A DNA stretch of 8,938 nucleotides from NCBI GenBank assembly GCA_964386435.1, contig CAYLSV010000128.1:1-8938 (forward strand), in the 5' to 3' direction. Positions 1 through 6,359 of this stretch are shown piece after piece; within the stretch, counting starts at the first letter, position 1; each line of letters starts with the position of its first letter. A program made the position numbers and the translations under genes. This DNA is from CAYLSV01 sp964386435. GTDB taxonomy: Bacteria > Planctomycetota > Phycisphaerae > Tepidisphaerales > Tepidisphaeraceae. The notes beneath the pieces are model-generated. The model did no database searches. It worked only from the letters and a program-made list of their open reading frames with translations, and was not told where the DNA came from.

Positions 1-387
1 CCGGGGGAGGCGCGGCGGCTGACGGGCGAGGCGGTGCCGACGGATGACGACGGGCGCTTGGACTACGCCAACCGACACGCCGCCGCGGCCGGTGTCGTGC
101 TGGTGCTCAAGGGCGAACGGACGGTGGTTGTTGATGGCCGGGACGGGCGGGCGTCTGTCAACACGACCGGCGACTCGACGCTGGCCAAGGCCGGCAGCGG
201 CGACGTGCTGACCGGCGTGCTGGGTGCACTGCTCGCTCAGGGTCACGATCCGTTTGATGCGGCCTGCTGGGCCGTCGCCGCCCACGGCACCGCCGGTGAG
301 GCGGCGGGCCGGCGGTGGACCAAGCGCGGGGCGCTGGCGCGGGACGTGTGCGACGAACTGCCGGCGGCGCTTGCGGCGCTGGAGTGA
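1..387 (+). CDS. nnrD: ADP/ATP-dependent NAD(P)H-hydrate dehydratase, C-terminal part (5' end outside window)
   Basis: The reading frame is open from base 1 and ends in TGA at 385-387, giving 128 residues of a protein whose N-terminus lies upstream. The visible part matches the C-terminal half of the YjeF C-terminal/NnrD ribokinase-like fold. It has PGEARRL near the window start (the family's HPGE region), VLKGERTVVVDG, the nucleotide-binding block NTTGDSTLAKAGSGDVLTG with the conserved GSGD turn, and a helical HGTAGEAA segment. The enzyme dehydrates the damaged S-form hydrates of NADH and NADPH using ADP or ATP and works with the NnrE epimerase. Many bacteria fuse the two in one protein, and whether that is so here cannot be seen. 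A GTG at 34 is only an internal codon, because homology already starts before it. A terminator follows at 472-500. Confidence 0.88.
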   Translation, partial: PGEARRLTGEAVPTDDDGRLDYANRHAAAAGVVLVLKGERTVVVDGRDGRASVNTTGDSTLAKAGSGDVLTGVLGALLAQGHDPFDAACWAVAAHGTAGEAAGRRWTKRGALARDVCDELPAALAALE

Positions 388-471
388 CTTCTTGGTTCCG
401 TGCGGCTGTGCGTGAGTTGCCTCACACGGGACGACGACAACCCGCCCGTCCGTGCCTACCCTGCCGGTCCG

Positions 472-500
472 CCGCCGCGGTGTTCGTGGCGGTGTTTTTT
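472..500 (+). terminator. Rho-independent terminator after nnrD
   Basis: An 8-bp stem (472-479 with 485-492, one G-U pair) with a 5-nt loop is followed two bases later by six consecutive T (495-500). It lies 85 bases after the nnrD stop and 60 bases before rpsO, so it probably ends nnrD transcription. It could also act as an attenuator in the rpsO leader if transcription starts upstream. I recognised no promoter between 388 and 559. Confidence 0.6.
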
Positions 501-546
501 CAACCTGATTGACCCTCGCCCGGCTTCTCGCGGGGCGTGCGGTGAC

Positions 547-550
547 GGAG
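547..550 (+). promoter_or_regulatory. Shine-Dalgarno of rpsO
   Basis: GGAG lies 9 nt before the ATG at 560. It supports that start over the in-frame TTG at 509, which would add 17 residues not found in S15 proteins. Confidence 0.55.
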
Positions 551-559
551 CAGAACCCC

Positions 560-829
560 ATGGCCCTAGCCGGCGAAGCCAAGACGAACCTGGTCGACGA
601 CCACAAGAAGCACGACAACGACAGCGGCAGCTCCGAGGTCCAGATCGCCATCTGGACGGCCCGCATCAAGGAGATCACCGGCCACCTTCAGACGCACAAA
701 AAGGACTTCGCCACCCGGCGGGGTTTGCTGAAGCTGGTGGCCAAGCGGAACCACATGCTCCGCTACCTGCAAAACAACGACCGCGACCGCTACCAGGCAA
801 TTATCAAAAAGCTCGGTTTGCGGAAGTAA
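560..829 (+). CDS. rpsO: 30S ribosomal protein S15
   Basis: The product is 89 residues, the standard length of bacterial S15. It binds the 16S rRNA central domain at an early step of 30S assembly and contributes to an intersubunit bridge. Family signatures are clear: HDNDSGSSEVQIA (the conserved D-GS-EVQIA block near residues 18-30), THKKDFATRRGLLKLVAKR (the H-KD--RRGLL rRNA-contact region) and the C-terminal YLQNNDRDRYQAIIKKLGLRK, which ends in the typical LGLR. The start is ATG at 560, chosen for length and for GGAG 9 nt upstream. The gene is followed by a strong terminator and then pnp, matching the rpsO-pnp neighbourhood known from Escherichia coli and many other bacteria. S15 represses its own translation through mRNA leader structures in several bacteria. 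The 172-nt region upstream could hold such a site, but I cannot identify one. Confidence 0.97.
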   Translation: MALAGEAKTNLVDDHKKHDNDSGSSEVQIAIWTARIKEITGHLQTHKKDFATRRGLLKLVAKRNHMLRYLQNNDRDRYQAIIKKLGLRK

Positions 830-835
830 CGCACT

Positions 836-871
836 CGGCGGCACGGACAATCAGGTCCGTGCCGCCGTTTT
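836..871 (+). terminator. Rho-independent terminator between rpsO and pnp
   Basis: A perfect 13-bp stem (836-848 with 855-867) with the 6-nt loop AATCAG is followed directly by TTTT (868-871). It begins 6 bases after the rpsO stop. E. coli has a terminator at the same place, with part of the transcription reading through into pnp. Confidence 0.9.
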
Positions 872-897
872 GGTTGGTGACGACGACTTATTAATGG

Positions 898-1057
898 CGC
901 CAGCGAACTGGCGAACCTTGCGCGGCCGGATGCCGCGCCCCGCTCAGCCGAGCGTTCCCCTCGGCGACCCAGCGGCCCCAAGTCCGTGACGTGCCCCGTG
1001 ACCGCCCCACCGGCTTTTCTTGCCGGTCGCGCCCGGTCCCGCACCACGGCCCCGGGC
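898..1057 (+). promoter_or_regulatory. Hairpin-rich leader of pnp (possible autoregulatory mRNA structure)
   Basis: Five successive inverted repeats can be read: 898-913 (6 bp, loop CGAA), 920-938 (7 bp, 5-nt loop), 941-954 (5 bp, 4-nt loop), 1009-1027 (6 bp, 7-nt loop) and 1031-1057 (6 bp, 15-nt loop). An AT-rich patch, ACTTATTAATG at 886-896, stands just before them and is the most promoter-like sequence here, but I found no correctly spaced -35 box. In enterobacteria the pnp leader folds into a stem that RNase III cuts and PNPase then uses to repress its own expression. A similar role here is inference, and GC-rich DNA forms short stems easily. Confidence 0.35.
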
Positions 1058-1077
1058 CGACGCAACCTCAACGAATC

Positions 1078-3312
1078 ATGCAGAAAACCCAAGTTCAACG
1101 CGAGATCGCCGGCCGCACGCTGTCGATCGAGACCGGCACCATGGCCAAGCTCGCCGCCGGCAGCGTGACCGTGCAGTACGGCGAAACCGTGATCCTCGCC
1201 GCCGTGGTCCGCTCCAACCCACGCGAGGGCATCGACTTCTTCCCGATGCAGGTCGAGTACCGCGAGCGCCGCAGCGCCGCGGGCAAGTTCCCCGGCGGCT
1301 TCATGAAGCGCGAGGGCCGGCCGACCAACAAGGAGATCCTCACCGCCCGCCTCATCGACCGCCCGCTGCGGCCGCTGTTCCCCAAGGGGTACAAGGACGA
1401 GGTGCAGGTCCACCTGACGGTCTTGGCCTTCGACGGCGAGAACGACCCGGACGTGCTCGCCGGCATCGCCGCCAGCGCGGCCCTGTCCATCAGCAACATC
1501 CCGTGGAACGGCCCGACCGCCCATTGCCGCGTCGGCATCATCGACGGCGACACCGTGCTGTTCCCCACCGTCTACCAGGTCGACGAGAGCGACATTGACC
1601 TGGTCGTCGCCGGCACCGATTCGCACGTCAACATGATCGAAGTCGGCGCGTACGAGGTGCCCGAGGACGAGGTCGCCGATGCCATCGAGGTGGGCCACAA
1701 GGCGTGCCAGGAGATCGTCGAGATGATCGGCGAGCTGGTCGACGAGGTTGGCGCCGAGAAGGACGAGGCCCCCGCCGGGCCGGACGAGGCGCTGGTCGCC
1801 AAGGTCAAGAAGCTCGCCGCCACGAAGATCAAGAAGGCCAAGGGCGAGCCGGGCAAGGCCGAGCGGCACGCGAAGATCAACGCCATCCGCGATGAGGTGA
1901 TGGCCGAGCTCGCCCCCGAGCCGGGCGACAAGGCGGCGTACCACGAGGTCATGGGCCAGAAGGCCATGTACAAGACGGTCAAGAACATCTTCTCCGAGGT
2001 CGAAGAAGAAATCACCCGCGAGATCATCCTCGACGGCAAACGCCCCGACGGCCGCGGGCCCGACGACATCCGGCCGATCTCCTGCGAGACCGACCTCTTG
2101 CCCCGCGTCCACGGCAGCGCGCTGTTCACCCGCGGCGAGACGCAAAGCCTTTGCAACATCACGCTGGGCACCAAGAGCGACGAGCAGCTCGTCGACGGCC
2201 TGATCGAGGAGTACAGCGAGAAGTTCATGCTGCACTACAACTTCCCGAGCTACAGCGTCGGCGAGGTCCGGCCGATCCGCGGCGTCAGCCGCCGGGAGCT
2301 GGGGCACGGGGCGCTGGCCCAGCGGGCGCTGGTCGGCGTGCTGCCGGACTTGGAAGACTTCCCCTACACCATCCGCGTCATCAGCGACATCCTCGAGTCC
2401 AACGGCTCGAGCTCGATGGCGTCGGCGTGTTGTGGCTGCCTCGCCATGATGGACGCCGGCGTGCCGCTGACGGCCATGGTCGCCGGCATCAGCGTCGGCC
2501 TGATCCAGCAGGACGGCCAAGACCTGCTCATCACCGACATCCTCGGTGAGGAGGACCACTTCGGCGACATGGACTTCAAGGTCTGCGGCACCCGCGACGG
2601 CATCACCGCCGTGCAGCTGGACATCAAGATCGAGGGCCTCTCCTACGACTTGATCCGCAAGACGCTGCACCGCGCCAAGGAAGCCCGCGGCAAGATCCTC
2701 GACATGATGGAGGAGACGATCAGCGAGCCCCGCCGCGAGATCAGCAAGAACGCCCCGCGCCTGCTGACCGTCAAGATCGACCCGGAGAAGATCGGCAAGC
2801 TGATCGGCCCGGGCGGCAAGACGATCAAGAAGTTGCAGGAGGACACCGACACCCGCATCGACATCGAGGAGGACGGCACCGTCTTTATCAGCAGCCCCGA
2901 CGCCCAGGGCGCCGAGAAGTGCCGCGACATCGTCGAGGCGATGACCCAAAGTGTGCAGGTCGGCAAGCTGTACAAGGGCGAGGTCGTGAGCGTCAAGGAC
3001 TTCGGCTGCTTCGTCGAGATCGCTCCGGAAACCGACGGCCTGGTCCACGTCAGCGAGCTGTCCAACCACTACGTCGACCGCGTGAGCGACATCGTCAAGG
3101 TCGGCGAGGTCATGGACGTCAAGGTCGTGCTGATCGACGACCAGGGCCGGATCAAGCTCTCCCGCAAGGAGGCGTTCAAGGAGCTGGGCATCGAGGAGCC
3201 CGAGCCGGAGAACGTCGGCCGCAAGCGCGAGGGCGGTGAGGGCGAAGGCGACGGCGAACGCCGCCCCCGCCGCCGCAGCCGCGGCGGCCGAGGCAACCGC
3301 GACGACGGCTGA
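1078..3312 (+). CDS. pnp: Polyribonucleotide nucleotidyltransferase (PNPase)
   Basis: The 744-residue product is a 3'-to-5' phosphorolytic exoribonuclease of mRNA decay, active as a trimer in the cytoplasm. Domains in order are a first RNase PH domain (about 10-145), a helical linker domain, a second RNase PH domain (about 330-550), a KH domain (about 562-622, GPGG loop 577-580), an S1 domain (about 629-698) and a charged tail. Catalytic features are intact: NGSSSM at 442-447 for phosphate binding, and D493, D499 and K501 in EEDHFGDMDFK, equivalent to E. coli D486, D492 and K494. The RNA-gripping FFRR loop of E. coli reads FMKR at 75-78. The tail (702-744) turns from acidic to arginine-rich, ending in RRPRRRSRGGRGNRDDG. 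The ATG at 1078 is chosen because the family N-terminus (Q-EIAGRTLSIETG) begins directly after it. No Shine-Dalgarno is visible. Confidence 0.98.
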   Translation: MQKTQVQREIAGRTLSIETGTMAKLAAGSVTVQYGETVILAAVVRSNPREGIDFFPMQVEYRERRSAAGKFPGGFMKREGRPTNKEILTARLIDRPLRPLFPKGYKDEVQVHLTVLAFDGENDPDVLAGIAASAALSISNIPWNGPTAHCRVGIIDGDTVLFPTVYQVDESDIDLVVAGTDSHVNMIEVGAYEVPEDEVADAIEVGHKACQEIVEMIGELVDEVGAEKDEAPAGPDEALVAKVKKLAATKIKKAKGEPGKAERHAKINAIRDEVMAELAPEPGDKAAYHEVMGQKAMYKTVKNIFSEVEEEITREIILDGKRPDGRGPDDIRPISCETDLLPRVHGSALFTRGETQSLCNITLGTKSDEQLVDGLIEEYSEKFMLHYNFPSYSVGEVRPIRGVSRRELGHGALAQRALVGVLPDLEDFPYTIRVISDILESNGSSSMASACCGCLAMMDAGVPLTAMVAGISVGLIQQDGQDLLITDILGEEDHFGDMDFKVCGTRDGITAVQLDIKIEGLSYDLIRKTLHRAKEARGKILDMMEETISEPRREISKNAPRLLTVKIDPEKIGKLIGPGGKTIKKLQEDTDTRIDIEEDGTVFISSPDAQGAEKCRDIVEAMTQSVQVGKLYKGEVVSVKDFGCFVEIAPETDGLVHVSELSNHYVDRVSDIVKVGEVMDVKVVLIDDQGRIKLSRKEAFKELGIEEPEPENVGRKREGGEGEGDGERRPRRRSRGGRGNRDDG

Positions 3313-3337
3313 ACCCGGGCAAGTTGGTCAGTTTGTC

Positions 3338-3372
3338 GGACCTCGTCCTTATCAGGGACGAGGTCCTTTCTT
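3338..3372 (+). terminator. Rho-independent terminator of pnp
   Basis: A perfect 11-bp stem (3338-3348 with 3356-3366) with the 7-nt loop TTATCAG is followed by TTTCTT. It lies 25 bases after the pnp stop. The complementary strand has no T-run after the stem, so it acts in the pnp direction. Confidence 0.9.
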
Positions 3373-3395
3373 GTGCGTCATTCCGAGAAGGTCTT

Positions 3396-3504
3396 GTAGC
3401 TGCGGGTCCCCGACCCGCAGTGCGTGCAATCGAGCGTCAACAGACTGACGCGAGTTTCGAGGACGTCGACCGACCCCACTGCGGGTCGGGGGACCCGCAG
3501 CTAC
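3396..3504. repeat. REP-doublet-like palindromic element, copy 1 (intergenic)
   Basis: Two arms of 27 and 28 nt (3396-3422 and 3477-3504) are reverse complements apart from one inserted G. Each arm folds on itself: stem CTGCGGGTC/GACCCGCAG, with a 3-nt loop in the left arm and 4-nt in the right. The left arm begins GTAG and the right arm ends CTAC, so each hairpin carries a GTAG head facing outward. The arms enclose a 54-nt core. This is the layout of REP pairs (BIME/REPIN), whose REPs carry a GTAG-type head read by RAYT transposases. A related copy lies at 4998-5105. Copy 1 sits just after the pnp terminator, and its CTAC end forms the stop codon of the minus-strand SRPBCC gene. No RAYT gene is in the window. 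Confidence 0.85.
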
Positions 3505-4004
3505 GACGCCTCCGCAACAGTGCCCATGTCTGATGACTCCACCACCTGCCGCGTGACTTCGTGGCGGTGCCGGAACATGGCTGCAAGTTGTCGGCGGATG
3601 ATGAGCCAGTCGCCGATCACGCCCAGCGGCCCGAGCGGCGGCGTGTAGTCAATCTCGTCGGTCAGCCGGCTGCGGCCTTCGGGCAACGCCTCCATCAGGT
3701 GCCGGTGCCGCCAGGTTTTGAACGGGCCTTCGTCCTGCTCGTCGGTGAACCACGCCGTGCCATCTTCGTTCGGCGGGACGTGCTCGGCATACCGGGCGAC
3801 CCACCGCTTCCACCCGAGAATCGGCATCTTCGCCCGCAAGATCACCACCGTCCCCACCCGCGGCGGCAACGGTTCGGCCGACTCCAGCTCCACGGTCTGC
3901 CCCGACGGCGTCAGCTTTGGCAGCGCGCCCTTCACGTCCTCGTGGAACTGCCAGAGTCTCTCGAGCGGGGCATCAAATTCAGCGGTGTATTGCACTTGCG
4001 GCAC
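3501..4004 (-). CDS. SRPBCC (START-like) ligand-binding family protein
   Basis: The 167-residue protein has the signature of small SRPBCC/START-like proteins (COG4276-like). It opens with the strand-helix start VQYTAEFDAPLERLWQFHEDV (4-24), then PRVGTVVILRAKMPILGWKRWVARY (48-72) and DEQDEGPFKTWRHRHLMEAL (88-107). DEIDYTPPLGPLG (116-128) leads into the long C-terminal helix (131-153). These proteins form a deep pocket for hydrophobic ligands, and the ligand here is unknown. No signal peptide or membrane segment is seen, so it is probably cytosolic. The start is GTG at 4004, placed 6 bases after the glycosyltransferase stop, which suggests co-transcription and coupled translation. An ATGATG just upstream is in another frame. 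The stop TAG is the GTAG head of the adjacent palindromic element, so the last residues after about 153 may have been altered when it inserted. Confidence 0.8.
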   Translation of the reverse strand: MPQVQYTAEFDAPLERLWQFHEDVKGALPKLTPSGQTVELESAEPLPPRVGTVVILRAKMPILGWKRWVARYAEHVPPNEDGTAWFTDEQDEGPFKTWRHRHLMEALPEGRSRLTDEIDYTPPLGPLGVIGDWLIIRRQLAAMFRHRHEVTRQVVESSDMGTVAEAS

Positions 4005-4010
4005 GGCCCA

Positions 4011-5597
4011 TCATTGGGCGAGTCGGCCGTCGCGGTACGGATTCTCCGCCCGGCCCCACGCGGTGACGTGCCGCAGGATCGCCGCCCGCTCGGTTGGCGT
4101 CACGTCGGCGACGCGGTACAGCCCGACGACAGAAAACGGCCCCTGCGCCAGCGTGCCGAAACCGATTGGCAGCAGCTCCACCTCCACCGCCGGCGCGGCC
4201 ACCGGGTGGTCGGTGATGAGCCACGTCGCGGCGGCAATGTTGTCGAGCGTCGGCACGTCGCCGGGGTGTTCACCCAGCAGCGTCGCCAGCGGGTGCTTGC
4301 CGCGGACCAGCACCAGGACGACGCCGCCCGTGTGTTGCCGCACGCGGTGGACGAACTGCTCGGCCGCGTCGCTCGCGCCGAATTGGGCCTCGGCGGTGCG
4401 TTGCCAGTTGCCTTGCCCGACGTGGAACGCCAGCGCGGCGGTGCCGAGGACGAGCCACCATCTGCCAAAGGCGAACCAGCGGGAGAGCCGAACCAGAACC
4501 CATGCCGCTAGAATGCCGCCGGGCACCAGCGCCGGCAGCAGGTAGTCGATCCGCTTCCCCGCCGGCAGCGACAGGCCGACGAGCACGACCACCAGCCAGA
4601 TCGCCACCGGCGTCAGCGCCGATCGCCGCCGACAAGCCAGCGCCACCCCAGCGACGGCCGCGATCGACCACGGCAGAAACTGAGCGGCGAACCACAACCC
4701 GATCATGTAGAACGGCCGCGGCGTCTGGTTGTCCGGGCTCGCCGACGCTAGCCGCTGCACGAGCTCGGCCCCGAGCAACACGTTCCGCACGTGCCCCGGG
4801 TCCCGCCACCACGCCACGGCCAGCCACAGCCCCACCGCCCCCAGCACGGCCGCCAGACCCAACACCGGCCGCAACGGCCACAAACTCCGCCGCAGCACGA
4901 GCGCCAGCACGAGCGCGTAAACGATCGGCAACAACGCCGCCGGCCCCTTGGTCAGCGCGGCCCCGCCGACACACACCCAGAACATCAGAGCAGTTACGTA
5001 GCTGCGGGCTGACAGCCCGCAGTGGCGACGTTCCGCGTCGTCAGGGTCACGCGATGTCTTTCGGGTTTCGCTCGCGTCCACTGTGGGCCGTCGGCCCGCA
5101 GCTACGCCCTCCTCCCGGCGCTGCAGCGCGAGCGTCGCCGCCCACCACGCCCCGGTGAGCAGCGCCGCCTGGAGCATGTCGGGCCGCATGAGCCACGTCA
5201 GGCGCAACCCCACCGGGCAACACAGCCACGCCCCGGCGGCGAGGGCGGCGGTCAACTCGTTGCCGGTCAGGCGCCGGGTGGCCCAGAAGGTGAGCGCCAT
5301 CGTCGCCACCGCCGAGGCGGCGATCGGCCACTTCAGGACGGGCTCGGACCAGTTGCCGGTCAGCGCCACCCCCGCCGCCGACAGCCAGTTCACCAGCGGC
5401 GGCTTGGTCGCCGGCTGGAACAACTCATCCCGCGGCAACGCCAACCGGCCGTGCAGCACCATGTCGGCGGTGTACGCCAGCGTGTGCGGCTGGTCCTTCT
5501 CGTACAAATCGCTCGGCCGCGCCCACCGCGACAGCAAGAGCGCCGCGAAGATCGCCAGGATCAGCATGGCGGCGATGGGAAAGAAGCGGGTCGCCAC
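4011..5597 (-). CDS. GT39-type membrane glycosyltransferase (ArnT/PMT-like), with repeat-derived insertion
   Basis: The 528-residue polytopic membrane protein resembles family 39 glycosyltransferases, which move sugars from polyprenyl-phosphate carriers to lipid or protein acceptors outside the cytoplasmic membrane. Visible marks are an N-terminal membrane segment (5-23), the first outer loop with acidic E33/D35 and KPPL (65-68) followed by W71, the RPD motif (138-140), LTKGP (215-219), and repeated hydrophobic helices to about 400. A less hydrophobic C-terminal part follows. The canonical DE-RY catalytic motif appears as YEKDQ, so catalysis is likely but diverged, and acceptor and donor are unknown. 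Residues V165-Y200 are encoded exactly by a palindromic repeat and are hydrophilic, between the helices ending near 158 and starting near 201. GTG at 5597 is the likely start; ATG at 5567 (residue 11) is an alternative. It follows the upstream gene by 9 bases and precedes the SRPBCC gene by 6. Confidence 0.82.
   Translation of the reverse strand: MATRFFPIAAMLILAIFAALLLSRWARPSDLYEKDQPHTLAYTADMVLHGRLALPRDELFQPATKPPLVNWLSAAGVALTGNWSEPVLKWPIAASAVATMALTFWATRRLTGNELTAALAAGAWLCCPVGLRLTWLMRPDMLQAALLTGAWWAATLALQRREEGVAAGRRPTVDASETRKTSRDPDDAERRHCGLSARSYVTALMFWVCVGGAALTKGPAALLPIVYALVLALVLRRSLWPLRPVLGLAAVLGAVGLWLAVAWWRDPGHVRNVLLGAELVQRLASASPDNQTPRPFYMIGLWFAAQFLPWSIAAVAGVALACRRRSALTPVAIWLVVVLVGLSLPAGKRIDYLLPALVPGGILAAWVLVRLSRWFAFGRWWLVLGTAALAFHVGQGNWQRTAEAQFGASDAAEQFVHRVRQHTGGVVLVLVRGKHPLATLLGEHPGDVPTLDNIAAATWLITDHPVAAPAVEVELLPIGFGTLAQGPFSVVGLYRVADVTPTERAAILRHVTAWGRAENPYRDGRLAQ
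4998..5105. repeat. REP-doublet-like palindromic element, copy 2 (in-frame inside the glycosyltransferase gene)
   Basis: Arms 4998-5024 and 5079-5105 (27 nt each) are inverted repeats around a 54-nt core, the same core length as in copy 1. The hairpins have stems CTGCGGGCT/AGCCCGCAG (loop GAC) and CTGTGGGCC/GGCCCGCAG (loop GTC, one G-U pair), again with outward GTAG heads. The stem bases differ from copy 1 but are compensated on both sides, so pairing is kept. The cores share CGTC--CAG followed by ACGCGA and then TTCG-G, in the same orientation. The element is 108 bp, starts at the first base of codon 165 on the minus strand, and contains no stop in that frame. Confidence 0.85.
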
Positions 5598-5606
5598 GGT
5601 TGCCCA

Positions 5607-6359
5607 TTATGCCGCCGACTGCCGGGAGTGCATGTAAGAGAAGACCAGCACCCACAAGCAGCTCACGATGTTCGCCATCGGCAACTGCAGCGGCGTGGGC
5701 AGCAAGTACACCGCCGTCACCGCCGGCACCCACACCACGTTGTTCGCCACGATGATCGGCAGCGCGTCGCGCACGAACCACTTGCCCAGCCCGCCCCTCG
5801 GCCACCCCTTGCCGTCCTTGAAGCGGTACACGATCAGCATGCTCGGCACCGCCCACAGCGGGGCGTACAGCAACTGATCCACCGCGACCTTCGCCGCCAC
5901 CGTGCCCACGGATGCCTCGACGCCGAACAGCCAGCCTTGCAGCCGGTAGAACGCGTCGACCTCCATCCCCCGCTCGGCCCAAAACACCAGCAAAAACAGC
6001 CAGCCCCGCCCGCTTGGCATCGGCATGATCTTGAACAGCCGCCCCAGCACGATCGGCAGCACGGCCGCGAAGAACATGGTTGCCACCGCGCTGTACAGGA
6101 ACCCGAACCGGTCCTTCAACACGCCGACCTCGACCAGAACCTCCCGGAACGGCGGCACGAAGTAGTACCCGAGCACAATGGCCACCGCCGCCAGCCACAG
6201 GATCACCGCCGGCCGCAGGTTCGCCTTCCCGGCCAGTGCCCCCTCCCGCCCCGCCGTCCGCAGCGCGTCGCCGAGCGTCGGCCGGGTCGGGATGGTGGCG
6301 GTCGCGTCGGTCACGGGAGCGGCAGGGTAGGTGCGGCCGATGCGCAACCCGGCCCCCAC
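5607..6359 (-). CDS. Mpv17/PMP22-like integral membrane protein
   Basis: The 250-residue protein has about 45 polar N-terminal residues, then hydrophobic segments near 52-68, 86-106, 119-128, 163-179, 199-220 and 229-242. I recognise the C-terminal half by its resemblance to the eukaryotic Mpv17/PMP22 family. VAVDQLLYAP (158-167) corresponds to the family's DQ--FAP, and RDAL----N-VVWVPAV--VY--P (197-221) to its DAL--NY-LWPAVQ--NF--VP. The end, ANIVSCLWVLVFSYMHSRQ (229-247), corresponds to the terminal W-S-LS-K region. Mpv17 proteins are small membrane proteins, at least one of which behaves as a channel, and their biochemical role is unsettled. The call rests on remembered motif alignment, not a search. 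GTG at 6359 is the first start in frame; GTG at codon 16 is possible, since residues 1-15 look unstructured and neither start has a clear Shine-Dalgarno. It is first in the three-gene minus-strand cluster. Confidence 0.6.
   Translation of the reverse strand: MGAGLRIGRTYPAAPVTDATATIPTRPTLGDALRTAGREGALAGKANLRPAVILWLAAVAIVLGYYFVPPFREVLVEVGVLKDRFGFLYSAVATMFFAAVLPIVLGRLFKIMPMPSGRGWLFLLVFWAERGMEVDAFYRLQGWLFGVEASVGTVAAKVAVDQLLYAPLWAVPSMLIVYRFKDGKGWPRGGLGKWFVRDALPIIVANNVVWVPAVTAVYLLPTPLQLPMANIVSCLWVLVFSYMHSRQSAA

Noticed and set aside
509..559. A longer S15 starting at TTG 509
   Set aside because: It adds 17 residues beyond the standard 89 and ignores the GGAG before ATG 560.
894..989. A 31-codon ATG frame in the pnp leader
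   Set aside because: It has no Shine-Dalgarno and P/A/R-rich composition with no known counterpart. It lies in the hairpin region.
991..1077. A 29-residue upstream extension of pnp from GTG 991
   Set aside because: The residues are not PNPase-like and overlap the hairpin leader. The family N-terminus fits ATG 1078.
790..3069. A 759-codon open frame antisense to pnp
   Set aside because: It mirrors pnp, has biased, repetitive composition rich in D, L, A and V, and no recognisable domain. Long antisense frames are expected opposite GC-rich coding sequence.
3396..3504. Copy 1 of the palindromic element as a plain bidirectional terminator
   Set aside because: Neither arm is followed by a T-run, and a related copy is found inside a coding region.
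4998..5105. CRISPR repeats
   Set aside because: There are only two distant palindromic units in inverted pairs, with no regular spacer series and no cas genes.
5425..5607. ATG overlapping the Mpv17-like stop (TAATG at 5605-5609) as the start of the next gene
   Set aside because: It is in another frame and gives an arginine-rich product, whereas the glycosyltransferase frame starts at GTG 5597 or ATG 5567.
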